From assembly GCA_937873385.1 (NCBI GenBank), contig CALMYC010000130.1, forward strand, positions 1-44,832: DNA of 44,832 nt, read 5' to 3'. Both the position numbers and the translations under genes were made by a program. The notes beneath the pieces were generated by a model. It did not search any database, was not told the origin of the DNA, and saw only the letters and a list, made by a program, of their open reading frames with translations. This DNA comes from an uncultured Flavobacteriales bacterium. GTDB lineage: Bacteria > Bacteroidota > Bacteroidia > Flavobacteriales_F > PHOS-HE28. Shown piece after piece: positions 35,178 through 42,819 of the stretch (position 1 is the stretch's first letter; every line of letters begins with the position of its first letter).

Positions 35178-36095
35178 TTACCAGGCCATCCGGTCGCCCA
35201 TGTCCTTCAAGTCCTGCTCCAGTGTTGCCTGGCGCACGGGCTGGATGCCCGTCAGACGGGTATCCAGCGCCACCTCCATGCTCATCAGTTCCAGGTGCTG
35301 GTCCACGAAGAGGAGTTCGGTTTCGGGATAGATCGATCGCAGTGCCTCGATCAATTGCAGCACGGACCAGGAATGCTCCACCAGGTCATGGGTGCCAGTA
35401 GGCCCGTTTGGCACCAACGCCGCTCCCAATGCCGCCACCACTGCATCCACATGAATGAAGGGGCGTTTTTGCTCCCCGCTGCCCCGCACGGTGATCCGGC
35501 CTTGGAAATGGGCCTGGAAAAGAAAGCGGTTGATCACGGCGTCGAAGCGCATGCTTCGGCCGGGACCGTACACATTCCCGGAGCGGAGGATGAGCACCTC
35601 CTGCTTTTCGCCCAAGCGATCCACATGGGCCTCACCGCGCAACTTGGAATGGCCATAGGCCGAGCGCGGCGATGGCTTCACCTTCGCATTTGCGGAACCC
35701 TGTCCCTGTCCGTACACCGAGGCGCTGCTCAGGTAAACCACCCGTGCCTTGGGCGCCACTTCCTCCACGGCATACACCACTTCGGCCGTGCCCCAGTGGT
35801 TGACCTGCTCAAACTGGCTGTGGCTGGCATCGGAAAATGGCGTGGTCACTTTCGCGGCGAGATGATAGACCACGTCGCATCCGGCCAGTTCCTGCAACAA
35901 CCGCCGCGAATCCAGCACATCGCCCTGCACAAAGCGCACCTTGGCCTTGCCGAGCTTCGGCCCCATGAACACGCCGAAGTGCCCGCGGTCCAACAGGTCA
36001 TAGATCACCAGTTCGCTTACGCGTTCATCCTTGGCGAGCCAAGCACACAGCTCCGCCCCCACATAGCCGGCACCTCCCGTCACCAGTACTTTCAT
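35178..36095 (-). CDS. NAD-dependent epimerase/dehydratase (extended SDR)
   Basis: 305 aa from the ATG at 36095; the 15 residues open upstream are shadows of the preceding gene. The dinucleotide-binding TGGAGYVGAEL and the catalytic YGHSK (Tyr and Lys of YxxxK), with SSASVYG supplying the serine, make it an active-looking SDR. VIYDLLDRG fits NAD-binding, and RSGNVYGPG and RPFIHVDAV fit nucleotide-sugar epimerases. The substrate is unknown. It overlaps the PAPS-reductase gene as ATGA. Confidence 0.9.
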   Translation of the reverse strand: MKVLVTGGAGYVGAELCAWLAKDERVSELVIYDLLDRGHFGVFMGPKLGKAKVRFVQGDVLDSRRLLQELAGCDVVYHLAAKVTTPFSDASHSQFEQVNHWGTAEVVYAVEEVAPKARVVYLSSASVYGQGQGSANAKVKPSPRSAYGHSKLRGEAHVDRLGEKQEVLILRSGNVYGPGRSMRFDAVINRFLFQAHFQGRITVRGSGEQKRPFIHVDAVVAALGAALVPNGPTGTHDLVEHSWSVLQLIEALRSIYPETELLFVDQHLELMSMEVALDTRLTGIQPVRQATLEQDLKDMGDRMAW

Positions 36096-36766
36096 GGTTG
36101 CTTGATCTTGTCCGCCCCGAGGTCGGTGTTCAGTCCGCATTCGGTCTTCCTCAACCCGTACCAGCGGCTGGTGCGTTCATCATACCCTTCCAAGGCCTTG
36201 CGGGTGGACGGCATGTCCCCGATGCTCAAATAGCCTTCCGCTTCCAAGGGATGGGGTGGCAGGTTGAATTCCCGGATGTACGCATGCACCATCCTGGAAT
36301 CCCAATCCAGCATGGGGTGGTAGCGCAGGCAGCCGTACGCCGCAGGCTGCTCCACGTGCATGGCCTTGCGTGTGGCGCTCTGGTCCGCGCGCACACCGTT
36401 GATCCACACGTCATGCTCCGCCAAAACGCGCTCCATCGGCTGCACCTTGTTCAGGTAGGAGTCCCGGTCGGGGTCCCAGCTGTACATCAACAGGCCCTCC
36501 GCGTTCATCTGCTGGCTCTTGGGGACCAGCGGCCGCAGTTGAATGAAATTCAACCCCAGCAAGTCCTTCAGGGTGTCGCGGAACCGAAGCGTCTCCGGGA
36601 ACAGGTAGCCTGTGTTCACGTAGTATACCGGCACCGACGGGTCAATGCGCATGAGCATGTGCAGCATGGGCACGCTGTGGCCTTGGAAGCTGGTGCTGGC
36701 GAAGATCTTCCTGCCTTCCTTGCGGAAGGCCCGGACCCGGTCACGGAACTGCCCGAACGTTGGCAT
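36092..36766 (-). CDS. cysH: phosphoadenosine phosphosulfate reductase family protein
   Basis: 224 aa from the ATG at 36766; a TTG at 36784 extends it by six residues. The family pattern is clear: FASTSFQGHSVPMLHML at the phosphate loop, VYYVNTGYLFPETLRFRDTL, NGVRADQSATRKAM and DWDSRMVHAYIREFNLPPHP followed by GYLSIGDMPSTR. The catalytic cysteine is in TECGLN, where the usual histidine is Asn. The cysteines that would hold an iron-sulfur cluster (CC and GCxPCT) are absent, which points to the PAPS type rather than the APS type. It should reduce activated sulfate to sulfite. It is coupled to the epimerase gene. Confidence 0.8.
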   Translation of the reverse strand: MPTFGQFRDRVRAFRKEGRKIFASTSFQGHSVPMLHMLMRIDPSVPVYYVNTGYLFPETLRFRDTLKDLLGLNFIQLRPLVPKSQQMNAEGLLMYSWDPDRDSYLNKVQPMERVLAEHDVWINGVRADQSATRKAMHVEQPAAYGCLRYHPMLDWDSRMVHAYIREFNLPPHPLEAEGYLSIGDMPSTRKALEGYDERTSRWYGLRKTECGLNTDLGADKIKQP

Positions 36767-36770
36767 GCCG

Positions 36771-36778
36771 CAAAGAAC
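36771..36778 (-). promoter_or_regulatory. -7-like box for the PAPS reductase gene
   Basis: On the minus strand GTTCTTTG ends four bases before the ATG at 36766. Only the TTTG half matches well, but the spacing equals that at four other genes here. Confidence 0.3.
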
Positions 36779-36842
36779 CGGCAATTTGCCTTACCGCCAA
36801 CTGACTTTCGGCAGCACAGCAGCATGGCCAAGCAGGGTGTCC

Positions 36843-36850
36843 CAACTTTG
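36843..36850 (+). promoter_or_regulatory. -7-like box for the SMUG2 gene
   Basis: CAACTTTG matches TAnnTTTG at seven of eight positions and ends four bases before the ATG at 36855. Confidence 0.4.
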
Positions 36851-36854
36851 CGCC

Positions 36855-37547
36855 ATGCTCGCCGATGCCTTGTTGAAGGAAGTGTTCCATTTCACCCTGG
36901 AACATGTACAGTTGCCGGAAGGCATTGAAGTGCTGGACCCGTTCCGCGGTGAACACGCGGGACAAGTCCACGACCTGGTAACCTTGTTCCACCGGAAATA
37001 CTACAGCGACGATCGCCCGCGCATCCTGATGCTCGGCATCAACCCGGGGCGGTTCGGCGCTGGCACCACGGGCATCTGCTTCACGGACACCAAACGCTGT
37101 GAAAGCGAACTGGGCCTGCCGGTGAAGGGGATCCGAACCCACGAGCCCAGCAGTGATTTCTTCTACAGGGCGGTCCGCGCGGCCGGCGGCCCGGATGCAT
37201 TCTACAGCCGCGTCTATGTCCAGGCCCTCTGCCCGCTCGGCTTCACACGCATGGGGCCGAAGGGATCGCAGGTGAACCTCAACTACTACGACGACCCTGG
37301 ATTGCAAAAGGCCATCACGCCCGTTGTGACAGCGTGGATCTCCAGGCTCATCGGCACCGGACTGCGCACGGACGTGATGTGCTGCATCGGCACCGGCAAG
37401 AACCTGGCCTTCCTGGCAAAGCTCAACGCAGAGCACCTCTTTTTCAAGCGCATTGTCCCGCTGGAGCACCCCCGTTTTGTGATGCAGTACCGCTTCAAAC
37501 GGATGGAGGAATACACCGCGAAGTACGCGGAGGCCTCCATGCTTTAG
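36855..37547 (+). CDS. SMUG2-type uracil-DNA glycosylase family protein (DUF4918)
   Basis: 230 aa from the ATG at 36855. The block RILMLGINPGRFGAGTTGIC followed by FTDTKRCESELGL is the signature of the SMUG2/DUF4918 branch of the uracil-DNA glycosylase superfamily; the later PLEHPRFVMQYRFKRM supplies the HP motif of the DNA-intercalating loop. It should remove uracil or related damaged bases from DNA. The frame is open far upstream, but that is antisense to the PAPS reductase gene. It diverges from that gene with 88 bases between starts. Confidence 0.88.
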   Translation: MLADALLKEVFHFTLEHVQLPEGIEVLDPFRGEHAGQVHDLVTLFHRKYYSDDRPRILMLGINPGRFGAGTTGICFTDTKRCESELGLPVKGIRTHEPSSDFFYRAVRAAGGPDAFYSRVYVQALCPLGFTRMGPKGSQVNLNYYDDPGLQKAITPVVTAWISRLIGTGLRTDVMCCIGTGKNLAFLAKLNAEHLFFKRIVPLEHPRFVMQYRFKRMEEYTAKYAEASML

Positions 37548-37553
37548 CCCGGC

Positions 37554-37943
37554 CTACACCGGCTTGCGGAACAAATACCGCGTCAGGAAGATCCCCGCCT
37601 TGTCGCTGCTTTGCACCCCGGCCGTCACTTGGTACAACTCCCAGCCGTCCGCGGTGAACTGATTGATGTTGTCCACGATCAGCTTGTCATTGTTCGCCAC
37701 GTTCTTGAAGTTGATGCCGGTGAGGCTGTAAAAGTTGAGCATGTCCTTTTCCAGGTCCTGCCCGTCCTTGTCGCTGGTGATGATGCGCGACCGCCCCATC
37801 CCACCGGGCACCACGCTCTCGATCGTGGAGAACTGGCGGTAGGTGTACGCTTGTGCCTGCGGCATGGGCCGGAAACTGTAGCCGAGGAACAGGGTGCAGG
37901 CCAGGCCGGCACCGATCAACAGGGAACGCATGTTCGTGTTCAT
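37554..37943 (-). CDS. small membrane-anchored or secreted protein with DUF4177-like end
   Basis: 129 aa from the ATG at 37943. A hydrophobic N-terminus (MRSLLIGAGLACTLFLGYSF) serves as anchor or signal peptide. The C-terminal FTADGWELYQVTAGV followed by GIFLTRYLFRK resembles DUF4177-type small domains (GWELv ... F.R). The middle has no recognisable motif. It diverges from the next gene with only 58 bases between starts, and converges on the SMUG2 gene with a 6-base gap. Confidence 0.6.
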   Translation of the reverse strand: MNTNMRSLLIGAGLACTLFLGYSFRPMPQAQAYTYRQFSTIESVVPGGMGRSRIITSDKDGQDLEKDMLNFYSLTGINFKNVANNDKLIVDNINQFTADGWELYQVTAGVQSSDKAGIFLTRYLFRKPV

Positions 37944-37953
37944 GGGAGGAATG

Positions 37954-37961
37954 TTACTTTG
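37954..37961 (+). promoter_or_regulatory. -7-like box for the 144-aa secreted protein and acyl-CoA synthetase
   Basis: TTACTTTG matches TAnnTTTG at seven of eight positions and lies 40 bases before the ATG at 38002. It would drive the two-gene unit that follows. Confidence 0.4.
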
Positions 37962-38001
37962 TGCTGGTTTGCGAGCGAAATTGCAACAAGAACACCAACC
38001 C

Positions 38002-38436
38002 ATGAAAAAAATCGTGCTGCCCCTCCTTCCCGCCCTGCTGTTGGCCACCTCCACAGCGGCACAGACCAAGATCACCATCTCCGAGGTGCGGGCGGTGGAC
38101 CGGCAGGATACCGTGCGGGGCACGGACGCCACCATCCAACTGAACGGCGCCGAGGGATCCGGCAACGCGTACATCCTCAACGCGGGGGAGCTGGTGGTGA
38201 AATTGGGCGCCAAGGTGTCCACGCACAACGTGGCGCGCAGCAGCATGAAGGATTCCGCCGTGAACCTGATCATGGAGATCGCAATGAAGGCCGGTCGCGA
38301 CAAGGACAACAAACGGGTTGAAAAGATCTTCTACATGGACCAGAGCCGCACCGGCACGGTGGCGCAGCGGTTCACCTTCAAACAGGGGTTGAACGTGCGC
38401 ACCATCAGCCTCTCCTTCAACGTGGCCGTTGAATGA
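38002..38436 (+). CDS. secreted protein of unknown function
   Basis: 144 aa with a clear signal peptide (MKKIVLPLLPALLLATSTAA). The mature part contains KITISEVRAVDRQDTVRGTD, YILNAGELVVKLGAKVSTHN and FKQGLNVRTISLSFNV, a small beta-rich protein I cannot assign to a family. Its stop overlaps the acyl-CoA synthetase start as ATGA, so the two are co-translated; any functional link is unknown. Confidence 0.65.
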   Translation: MKKIVLPLLPALLLATSTAAQTKITISEVRAVDRQDTVRGTDATIQLNGAEGSGNAYILNAGELVVKLGAKVSTHNVARSSMKDSAVNLIMEIAMKAGRDKDNKRVEKIFYMDQSRTGTVAQRFTFKQGLNVRTISLSFNVAVE

Positions 38437-40199
38437 GCGTACCTGCCACGCGACTGTTTGACCTGCTGGACAAGCAATTGGCCGAATTCCCGCAGGAGGT
38501 CTGCATTGCCACCAAGGAGCAGGGCGTGTGGCGCAACCACCGCACGGCCGATGTGGTGCAGACCGCCGAGAAGCTCGCCTTGGGCCTGATGCAACTTGGC
38601 ATCGGGCCGGGTGACCGGGTGGCCATTGCCAGCGGCAACCGGAGCGAGTGGTGCATCACCGACCAAGCCCTGCTGCGCATTGGCGCCATCAATGTGCCCA
38701 TCTACCCCACCAGCAGTGTGGAGGACTATGCATACATCCTGAACCATGCCGGGGTACGCGTTTTTTTCGCCAGCAACGCGGAACTGCATGGAAAGGCCGA
38801 AGCGGCGGCGGCGAGCGTGCCCTCCCTGCAACACCTGTTCACCTTTGACCAACTGGACGGCCTGCCGCACTGGACCCTGTTGCTGGGTGCGGGTGAACGC
38901 CAACGGGACAAGTTGGAGGAATACAAGGCCCGCGTGAAGGGAAGCGACCTGGCCACCATCATCTACACCAGCGGCACCACGGGCAGGCCCAAGGGGGTAA
39001 TGCTGAGCCACGCAAATATCCTGAGCAACGTACATGCGAGCGAAGAACGGTTGCCGGTGGCCACCGGATCGCGCTGCATCAGTTTTTTGCCGCTGTGCCA
39101 CATTTATGAACGCATGCTGATGTACCTGTACCAGTGCACGGGCATGAACATTCATTTCCAGGAAAGCCTGGACGACCTTGGCGCGCGGATCAAGGAAGTA
39201 AGGCCGCATGTGTTCACGGCGGTGCCGCGACTGCTGGAGAAGATCTATGATTCCATCCTGGCCAAGGGCGAGGCACTGTCCGGCATCAAGCGCAAGTTGT
39301 TCCTGCTCTCCCTGCACGTGGGGGAGAACTATGAAGTGCAGGGCAAAGGCCCTTGGTACAAGCTGCAGCACGCATTGGTCGGCAGGCTCGTCTTCAGCAA
39401 GTGGCGCGAGGCCCTGGGCGGCGAAGTGCTGTGCGTGGCCAGTGGCAGCGCCGCCCTGCAACCCAGGCTGGCGCGCATCTTCAACGCGGCGAGCATCCCC
39501 TTGATGGAGGGCTACGGGCTCACGGAAACCTCGCCCGTCATCAGCGTGAACGACGCGCGCAACGACGGCCTCCGCTTTGGCAGCGTGGGCAGGCCGATCA
39601 CGGGTGTCCAAGTGCGCATCGCCGTCGACGGCGAGATCCTGGTACAGGGCCCCAACGTGATGATGGGCTACTACAACCAGCCGGAACTGACGGCCGAAGT
39701 GCTGGACACCGAAGGCTGGCTCCACACGGGCGACATCGGCAGGCTGGACCCCGATGGTTTCCTCTACATCACGGACCGGAAGAAGGAAATATTCAAGACC
39801 AGCGGAGGCAAGTACGTGGCCCCCCAAGTGATCGAGAACAAGCTCCGCGCCTCGCGCTTCATTGAGCAGGCCATGGTGATCGGCGAAAACCGCAAATTCC
39901 CGGCCGCCCTGATCGTCCCCAGCTTTGCCTTCGTCAAGGACTATTGCGCGCTGAAGGGGATCCCGTACGGCAGCAACGCCCAAGTCGTGCGGCAACCCGC
40001 CATCATCGCCCGCATCCAACAGGAAGTGGACACGGCAAATGAGGGGCTCGGCCACTGGGAACAAGTGAAGAAATTTGCGCTTCTTTCCTCGGATTGGAGC
40101 ATCGACGGAGGTGAATTCACGCCCTCGCTCAAGCTGCGCCGAAAGCCGATCCTGGCGAAGTACGCCCAGGAGGTGGAAGCCATTTATGGCATCGCCTGA
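38433..40199 (+). CDS. long-chain acyl-CoA synthetase (AMP-binding)
   Basis: 588 aa, typical of long-chain-fatty-acid-CoA ligases. It activates fatty acids as acyl-AMP and then acyl-CoA. Motifs: TIIYTSGTTGRPKGVMLSH (P-loop), GYGLTETSPV, WLHTGDIGRLDPDGFLYITD and the lysine-containing DRKKEIFKTSGGKYV. The C-terminal lid is complete. It is not a carrier-protein ligase of the NRPS cluster: it lies 20 kb away and has no PCP. Translation is coupled to the preceding secreted protein. Confidence 0.92.
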   Translation: MSVPATRLFDLLDKQLAEFPQEVCIATKEQGVWRNHRTADVVQTAEKLALGLMQLGIGPGDRVAIASGNRSEWCITDQALLRIGAINVPIYPTSSVEDYAYILNHAGVRVFFASNAELHGKAEAAAASVPSLQHLFTFDQLDGLPHWTLLLGAGERQRDKLEEYKARVKGSDLATIIYTSGTTGRPKGVMLSHANILSNVHASEERLPVATGSRCISFLPLCHIYERMLMYLYQCTGMNIHFQESLDDLGARIKEVRPHVFTAVPRLLEKIYDSILAKGEALSGIKRKLFLLSLHVGENYEVQGKGPWYKLQHALVGRLVFSKWREALGGEVLCVASGSAALQPRLARIFNAASIPLMEGYGLTETSPVISVNDARNDGLRFGSVGRPITGVQVRIAVDGEILVQGPNVMMGYYNQPELTAEVLDTEGWLHTGDIGRLDPDGFLYITDRKKEIFKTSGGKYVAPQVIENKLRASRFIEQAMVIGENRKFPAALIVPSFAFVKDYCALKGIPYGSNAQVVRQPAIIARIQQEVDTANEGLGHWEQVKKFALLSSDWSIDGGEFTPSLKLRRKPILAKYAQEVEAIYGIA

Positions 40200-40241
40200 A
40201 CAGGACCCCCCACCCTATTTTCACGCCCAAACTTCCTGACC

Positions 40242-40631
40242 ATGCGCCTCCGCACCATCCCCTTCGTGTGCTTGCTATTGCTGCTGCCGGCCTGCAAAAA
40301 GGAACCGGGCGATGGAGGAAGGGCGGTGATCAAGGGGACGGTACTGCGCCAAAACGTGAATGCCGTGGGCAACCCGATCGGCGACCCCTATCCCTACCAG
40401 GAAACCCGGGTGTACATCATCTACGGCGACGATGAATTCCACGATGACGACACACGCACAGGGCCGGACGGCAACTTCGAGTTCCGTTGGCTGCGCAAGG
40501 GCAAGTATACCGTGTACACCTTTGGGGAGTGCAATTGCCCCGGCAATTCCGTGGAAGTGTCCGCCCAGGTCAGCATCAACGGAAAGAAGGATGTGGTGAC
40601 CGTCCCCACCATGATCGTCAACAACTTTTGA
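40242..40631 (+). CDS. small lipoprotein with carboxypeptidase-regulatory-like domain
   Basis: 129 aa with a lipoprotein signal ending LLLLLPAC (Cys at about 18). The rest is one beta-sandwich-like unit: GTVLRQNVNAVGNPIGDPYP, an acidic DDEFHDDDTRTGPDGNFEF and LRKGKYTVYTF. This pattern resembles CarboxypepD_reg/SdrD-type domains. The acidic stretch could bind calcium (inference). Its stop overlaps the next start as TTGA. Confidence 0.7.
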   Translation: MRLRTIPFVCLLLLLPACKKEPGDGGRAVIKGTVLRQNVNAVGNPIGDPYPYQETRVYIIYGDDEFHDDDTRTGPDGNFEFRWLRKGKYTVYTFGECNCPGNSVEVSAQVSINGKKDVVTVPTMIVNNF

Positions 40632-41389
40632 AGCTCCTGCGGCACATCACCGATCAACCGGGCACGCCCGGCACCCTGCCTGCACTGCTGTGCCTGTGGG
40701 TCGCACTGTGCATTTCCGGTGCGGTGGAAGCCCAGGAGACCTCCCCCCTGAAGCCTTCCACGGACGGAGAACTGTGGATGAGCATTTCGGGATCGTACCA
40801 ACCGTTCAAGAAAAAGGGCCACAAGTACAGCAGCCAGCCGCTATTGGGCAAACTGCAATTCCAAAGTGATCTCGGATGGCGTGCCACGCTGGAGCCCTTC
40901 ACCAGCAAACAGGTGTATGGAACGTTCGGGGCGAAACTCCGCCTCACCGACTTCCTGCGCGTGGGGAGCGAATACCGCTACAGCGCCCGCGACAAATACA
41001 GCTCCAACACGTCGCGGATCGACCTGCAGCTGTGGCTGAACTGGACGAAGGACCGCGTGCGCCTGGACCACCGTTTCATGTACCAGCATGACTTTGTTGA
41101 CGTGACCAAGGTCCGTTCAGTCCTGCGCAACCGGCTGACGGTGGAGTACAACATCCCGGGTTGGAAATTGGACCCGCACTTCAGCGCCGAAGCGTTCACC
41201 GGCTTGCATTACACGGGCAACGACCTGGTGGGCATGCGCTATGAACTGGGCACTGAACTGGACCTGGACAAGAAGAAAACACGATCCCTGGAGGTAGCCG
41301 TCCGATATGGACAGGAACTCCACACCGCCAATCCGCAAAACAGGTGGATCTTTGTGGTGGCCTACGGGCACGAATTCAAAAAGAAGTGA
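40628..41389 (+). CDS. DUF2490 outer-membrane-type protein
   Basis: 253 aa from a TTG at 40628 overlapping the previous stop (TTGA); no better start exists, and this one gives a signal peptide (KLLRHITD ... LLCLWVALCISGAVEAQ). Alternating hydrophobic beta strands (LWMSISGSYQPF, LRLTDFLRVGSEYRYSARD, IDLQLWLNWTKDRVRLDHRF, LRNRLTVEYNI) fit the DUF2490 family of predicted outer membrane barrels. The function is unknown. It is coupled to the lipoprotein upstream and to SCO1 downstream. Confidence 0.75.
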   Translation: MKLLRHITDQPGTPGTLPALLCLWVALCISGAVEAQETSPLKPSTDGELWMSISGSYQPFKKKGHKYSSQPLLGKLQFQSDLGWRATLEPFTSKQVYGTFGAKLRLTDFLRVGSEYRYSARDKYSSNTSRIDLQLWLNWTKDRVRLDHRFMYQHDFVDVTKVRSVLRNRLTVEYNIPGWKLDPHFSAEAFTGLHYTGNDLVGMRYELGTELDLDKKKTRSLEVAVRYGQELHTANPQNRWIFVVAYGHEFKKK

Positions 41390-42054
41390 GCAATTATCCC
41401 TTCAGGACCCGGATCATCGCAGTCGCCGTGATCTTCATCGCCGCTGTGCTGGCGGCCTATTTCATCATTCGCCCATCCGGTGAGCTGCCCATCTACCACC
41501 CATCGGAGCTGGACCAGCGCCTGGTGGGGGAATCCGCCAAGTCCGAGCAAGGAGAACACCGCATCAAGCCGTTCCACCTCATCGACCAGGATGGCGACAG
41601 CGTATTCCTCAGCAGCGTGGCGGGCAAAGTGGTCCTGGCGGATTTCTTCTTCACCACGTGCGGAAGCATCTGCCCCAAGATGAGCACGCAGATGCAACGC
41701 GTGCAGGAAGCCTTCAAGGGCGATGACCGCGTGATGCTCCTCTCCCACTCCGTAACGCCCGAAGCGGATTCCGTGCCCGTGCTCCGGGCCTATGCCCAAG
41801 AGTACGGCGTGGACCACCGCCGGTGGCGCCTGCTCACCGGCGACCGGAAGCAGATCTACCACCTGGCCCGCACCAGCTATTTCGCAGCCCTGGACGAAGG
41901 CGATGGTGGGCCGGACGATTTCGTCCACACCGAAAACTTCGTGCTGGTGGACCCCCTGGGAAGGATCCGTGGCTTCTACGACGGCACCAAGGCTGTTGAG
42001 GCGGACCGCGCCATGCAGGACATGCGGACGCTGCTGAAGGCCATGAAGAATTGA
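41386..42054 (+). CDS. SCO1/SenC copper-chaperone family protein
   Basis: 222 aa from a GTG at 41386 that overlaps the DUF2490 stop (GTGA). One N-terminal membrane helix (IIAVAVIFIAAVLAAYFII) tethers a periplasmic thioredoxin fold with the copper site FFTTCGSICPKMS (Cys92 and Cys96, CxxxC) and His181 in FVHTENFVLVDP. Such proteins deliver copper to cytochrome oxidase or act in redox homeostasis. No oxidase genes are nearby. It converges on DUF488 across a short GTGGTC repeat. Confidence 0.9.
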   Translation: MSNYPFRTRIIAVAVIFIAAVLAAYFIIRPSGELPIYHPSELDQRLVGESAKSEQGEHRIKPFHLIDQDGDSVFLSSVAGKVVLADFFFTTCGSICPKMSTQMQRVQEAFKGDDRVMLLSHSVTPEADSVPVLRAYAQEYGVDHRRWRLLTGDRKQIYHLARTSYFAALDEGDGGPDDFVHTENFVLVDPLGRIRGFYDGTKAVEADRAMQDMRTLLKAMKN

Positions 42055-42069
42055 TCGGGCCGTGACCTT

Positions 42070-42096
42070 TTGGTCGTGGTCCGTGGTCAGTGGTTC
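42070..42096. repeat. short GTGGTC heptamer repeat
   Basis: Three 7-bp units, GTGGTCC, GTGGTCA and GTGGTTC (42076-42096), follow a partial unit, in the 40-base gap between the convergent SCO1 and DUF488 genes. The period is the same as in the GACTC and GCCAAAC repeats elsewhere in the window. Confidence 0.5.
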
Positions 42097-42676
42097 AAAA
42101 TCCGTTGTTCGTCGCGTGTGGCCCCTGCTGGCGCGCGAATGGAAGCGGTGATCGCGCAGGGCCGTACCAAAGCTTTCCATCCTTCAGCCGCGCTGCTCCA
42201 GTCCACGGATGTTCCTTCTCCTTGCCCGGTCCCAGGATGTGGTACACGGTCCATCCGTCGGCCTTCAAGCGGTCACTGATCATGGAGCGATGACACCGCC
42301 ACCACAGCACTTCGCTGCACATTATGCACGTGCGTCGTGCCGCCGCAAGGGCCTTCAATTCCTCAAGGCCCGCCCCGAATGCGGGATCGTTCATCATGTA
42401 GTCCGCATAGCCTCGAAATGCAGGATGCCGCCACACCGTGTTGGGAGAATCGGGCAGCACCTTCCGTCGTCCTCCCAGCGAACGGATATGCACATAGCCG
42501 ATGCCCGACCGCTCCAACTCCGCCGGAAGCGTTTCCTTGTTGGTCCACGGCACGCGGCGCGACCCCGGGAAGCTGCGCACATCGGCCAGCATTTCAATCC
42601 GCAACGCCTTCAGCCACGCGATGAACTCATCCAACGGATGCGTGGAATGGCCAATGGTCCAGATCTCGGGTGCCAT
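42095..42676 (-). CDS. DUF488 domain protein
   Basis: 193 aa. It opens with EIWTIGHSTHPLDEF, then DVRSFPGSRRVPWTNKE and the central CSEVLWWRCHRSMISDRL, the three family blocks of DUF488. The cysteine-histidine pair near CHRSMI is conserved in the family and suggests a catalytic or metal site, but no reaction is established. It diverges from the ABC-F gene across a palindromic repeat. Confidence 0.85.
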   Translation of the reverse strand: MAPEIWTIGHSTHPLDEFIAWLKALRIEMLADVRSFPGSRRVPWTNKETLPAELERSGIGYVHIRSLGGRRKVLPDSPNTVWRHPAFRGYADYMMNDPAFGAGLEELKALAAARRTCIMCSEVLWWRCHRSMISDRLKADGWTVYHILGPGKEKEHPWTGAARLKDGKLWYGPARSPLPFARQQGPHATNNGF

Positions 42677-42703
42677 GTGGTAAATATCGAAGATCAGGAT
42701 GCA

Positions 42704-42770
42704 GTCCGTGAGTCGTGAGTCTTGAGTCGTGAGTCTGACTCACGACTCAAGACTCACGGACTCAACACTC
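42704..42770. repeat. perfect 21-bp palindrome built of GAGTC/GACTC heptamers
   Basis: Bases 42715-42735 are the exact reverse complement of 42737-42757, with a single central T. The unit GTGAGTC/GACTCAC and variants continue on both sides (42704 to about 42770). It stands between divergent genes, so it is not placed as a simple terminator. Confidence 0.85.
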
Positions 42771-42781
42771 AGAGCCTCCCG

Positions 42782-42789
42782 TACCTTCG
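42782..42789 (+). promoter_or_regulatory. -7-like box for the ABC-F gene
   Basis: TACCTTCG matches TAnnTTTG at seven of eight positions, just after the palindromic repeat and 30 bases before the ATG at 42820. Confidence 0.4.
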
Positions 42790-42795
42790 CGCCCC

Positions 42796-42810
42796 GCCTG
42801 AAAAACAGGC
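42796..42810 (+). other. leader hairpin before the ABC-F gene
   Basis: GCCTG and CAGGC pair around AAAAA in the 5' leader, ten bases before the ATG. A five-pair stem is weak; it might influence translation, and some ABC-F genes have leader control. Confidence 0.25.
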
Positions 42811-42819
42811 CCCTCACAC

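Noticed and set aside
34485-36233. 582-codon plus-strand frame across the rhodanese and epimerase genes
   Set aside because: It spans two genes and their gap with no domain; both minus-strand genes have clear motifs.
38331-40064. 577-codon open frame antisense to the acyl-CoA synthetase
   Set aside because: A shadow frame without recognisable domain; the plus-strand gene has full AMP-binding motifs.
38433-40199. Acyl-CoA synthetase as part of the NRPS cluster
   Set aside because: It is 20 kb away, in another operon, and has the form of a housekeeping fatty-acid ligase.
42704-42770. Simple rho-independent terminator
   Set aside because: It lies between two divergent starts and has no T-run; neither neighbour ends there.
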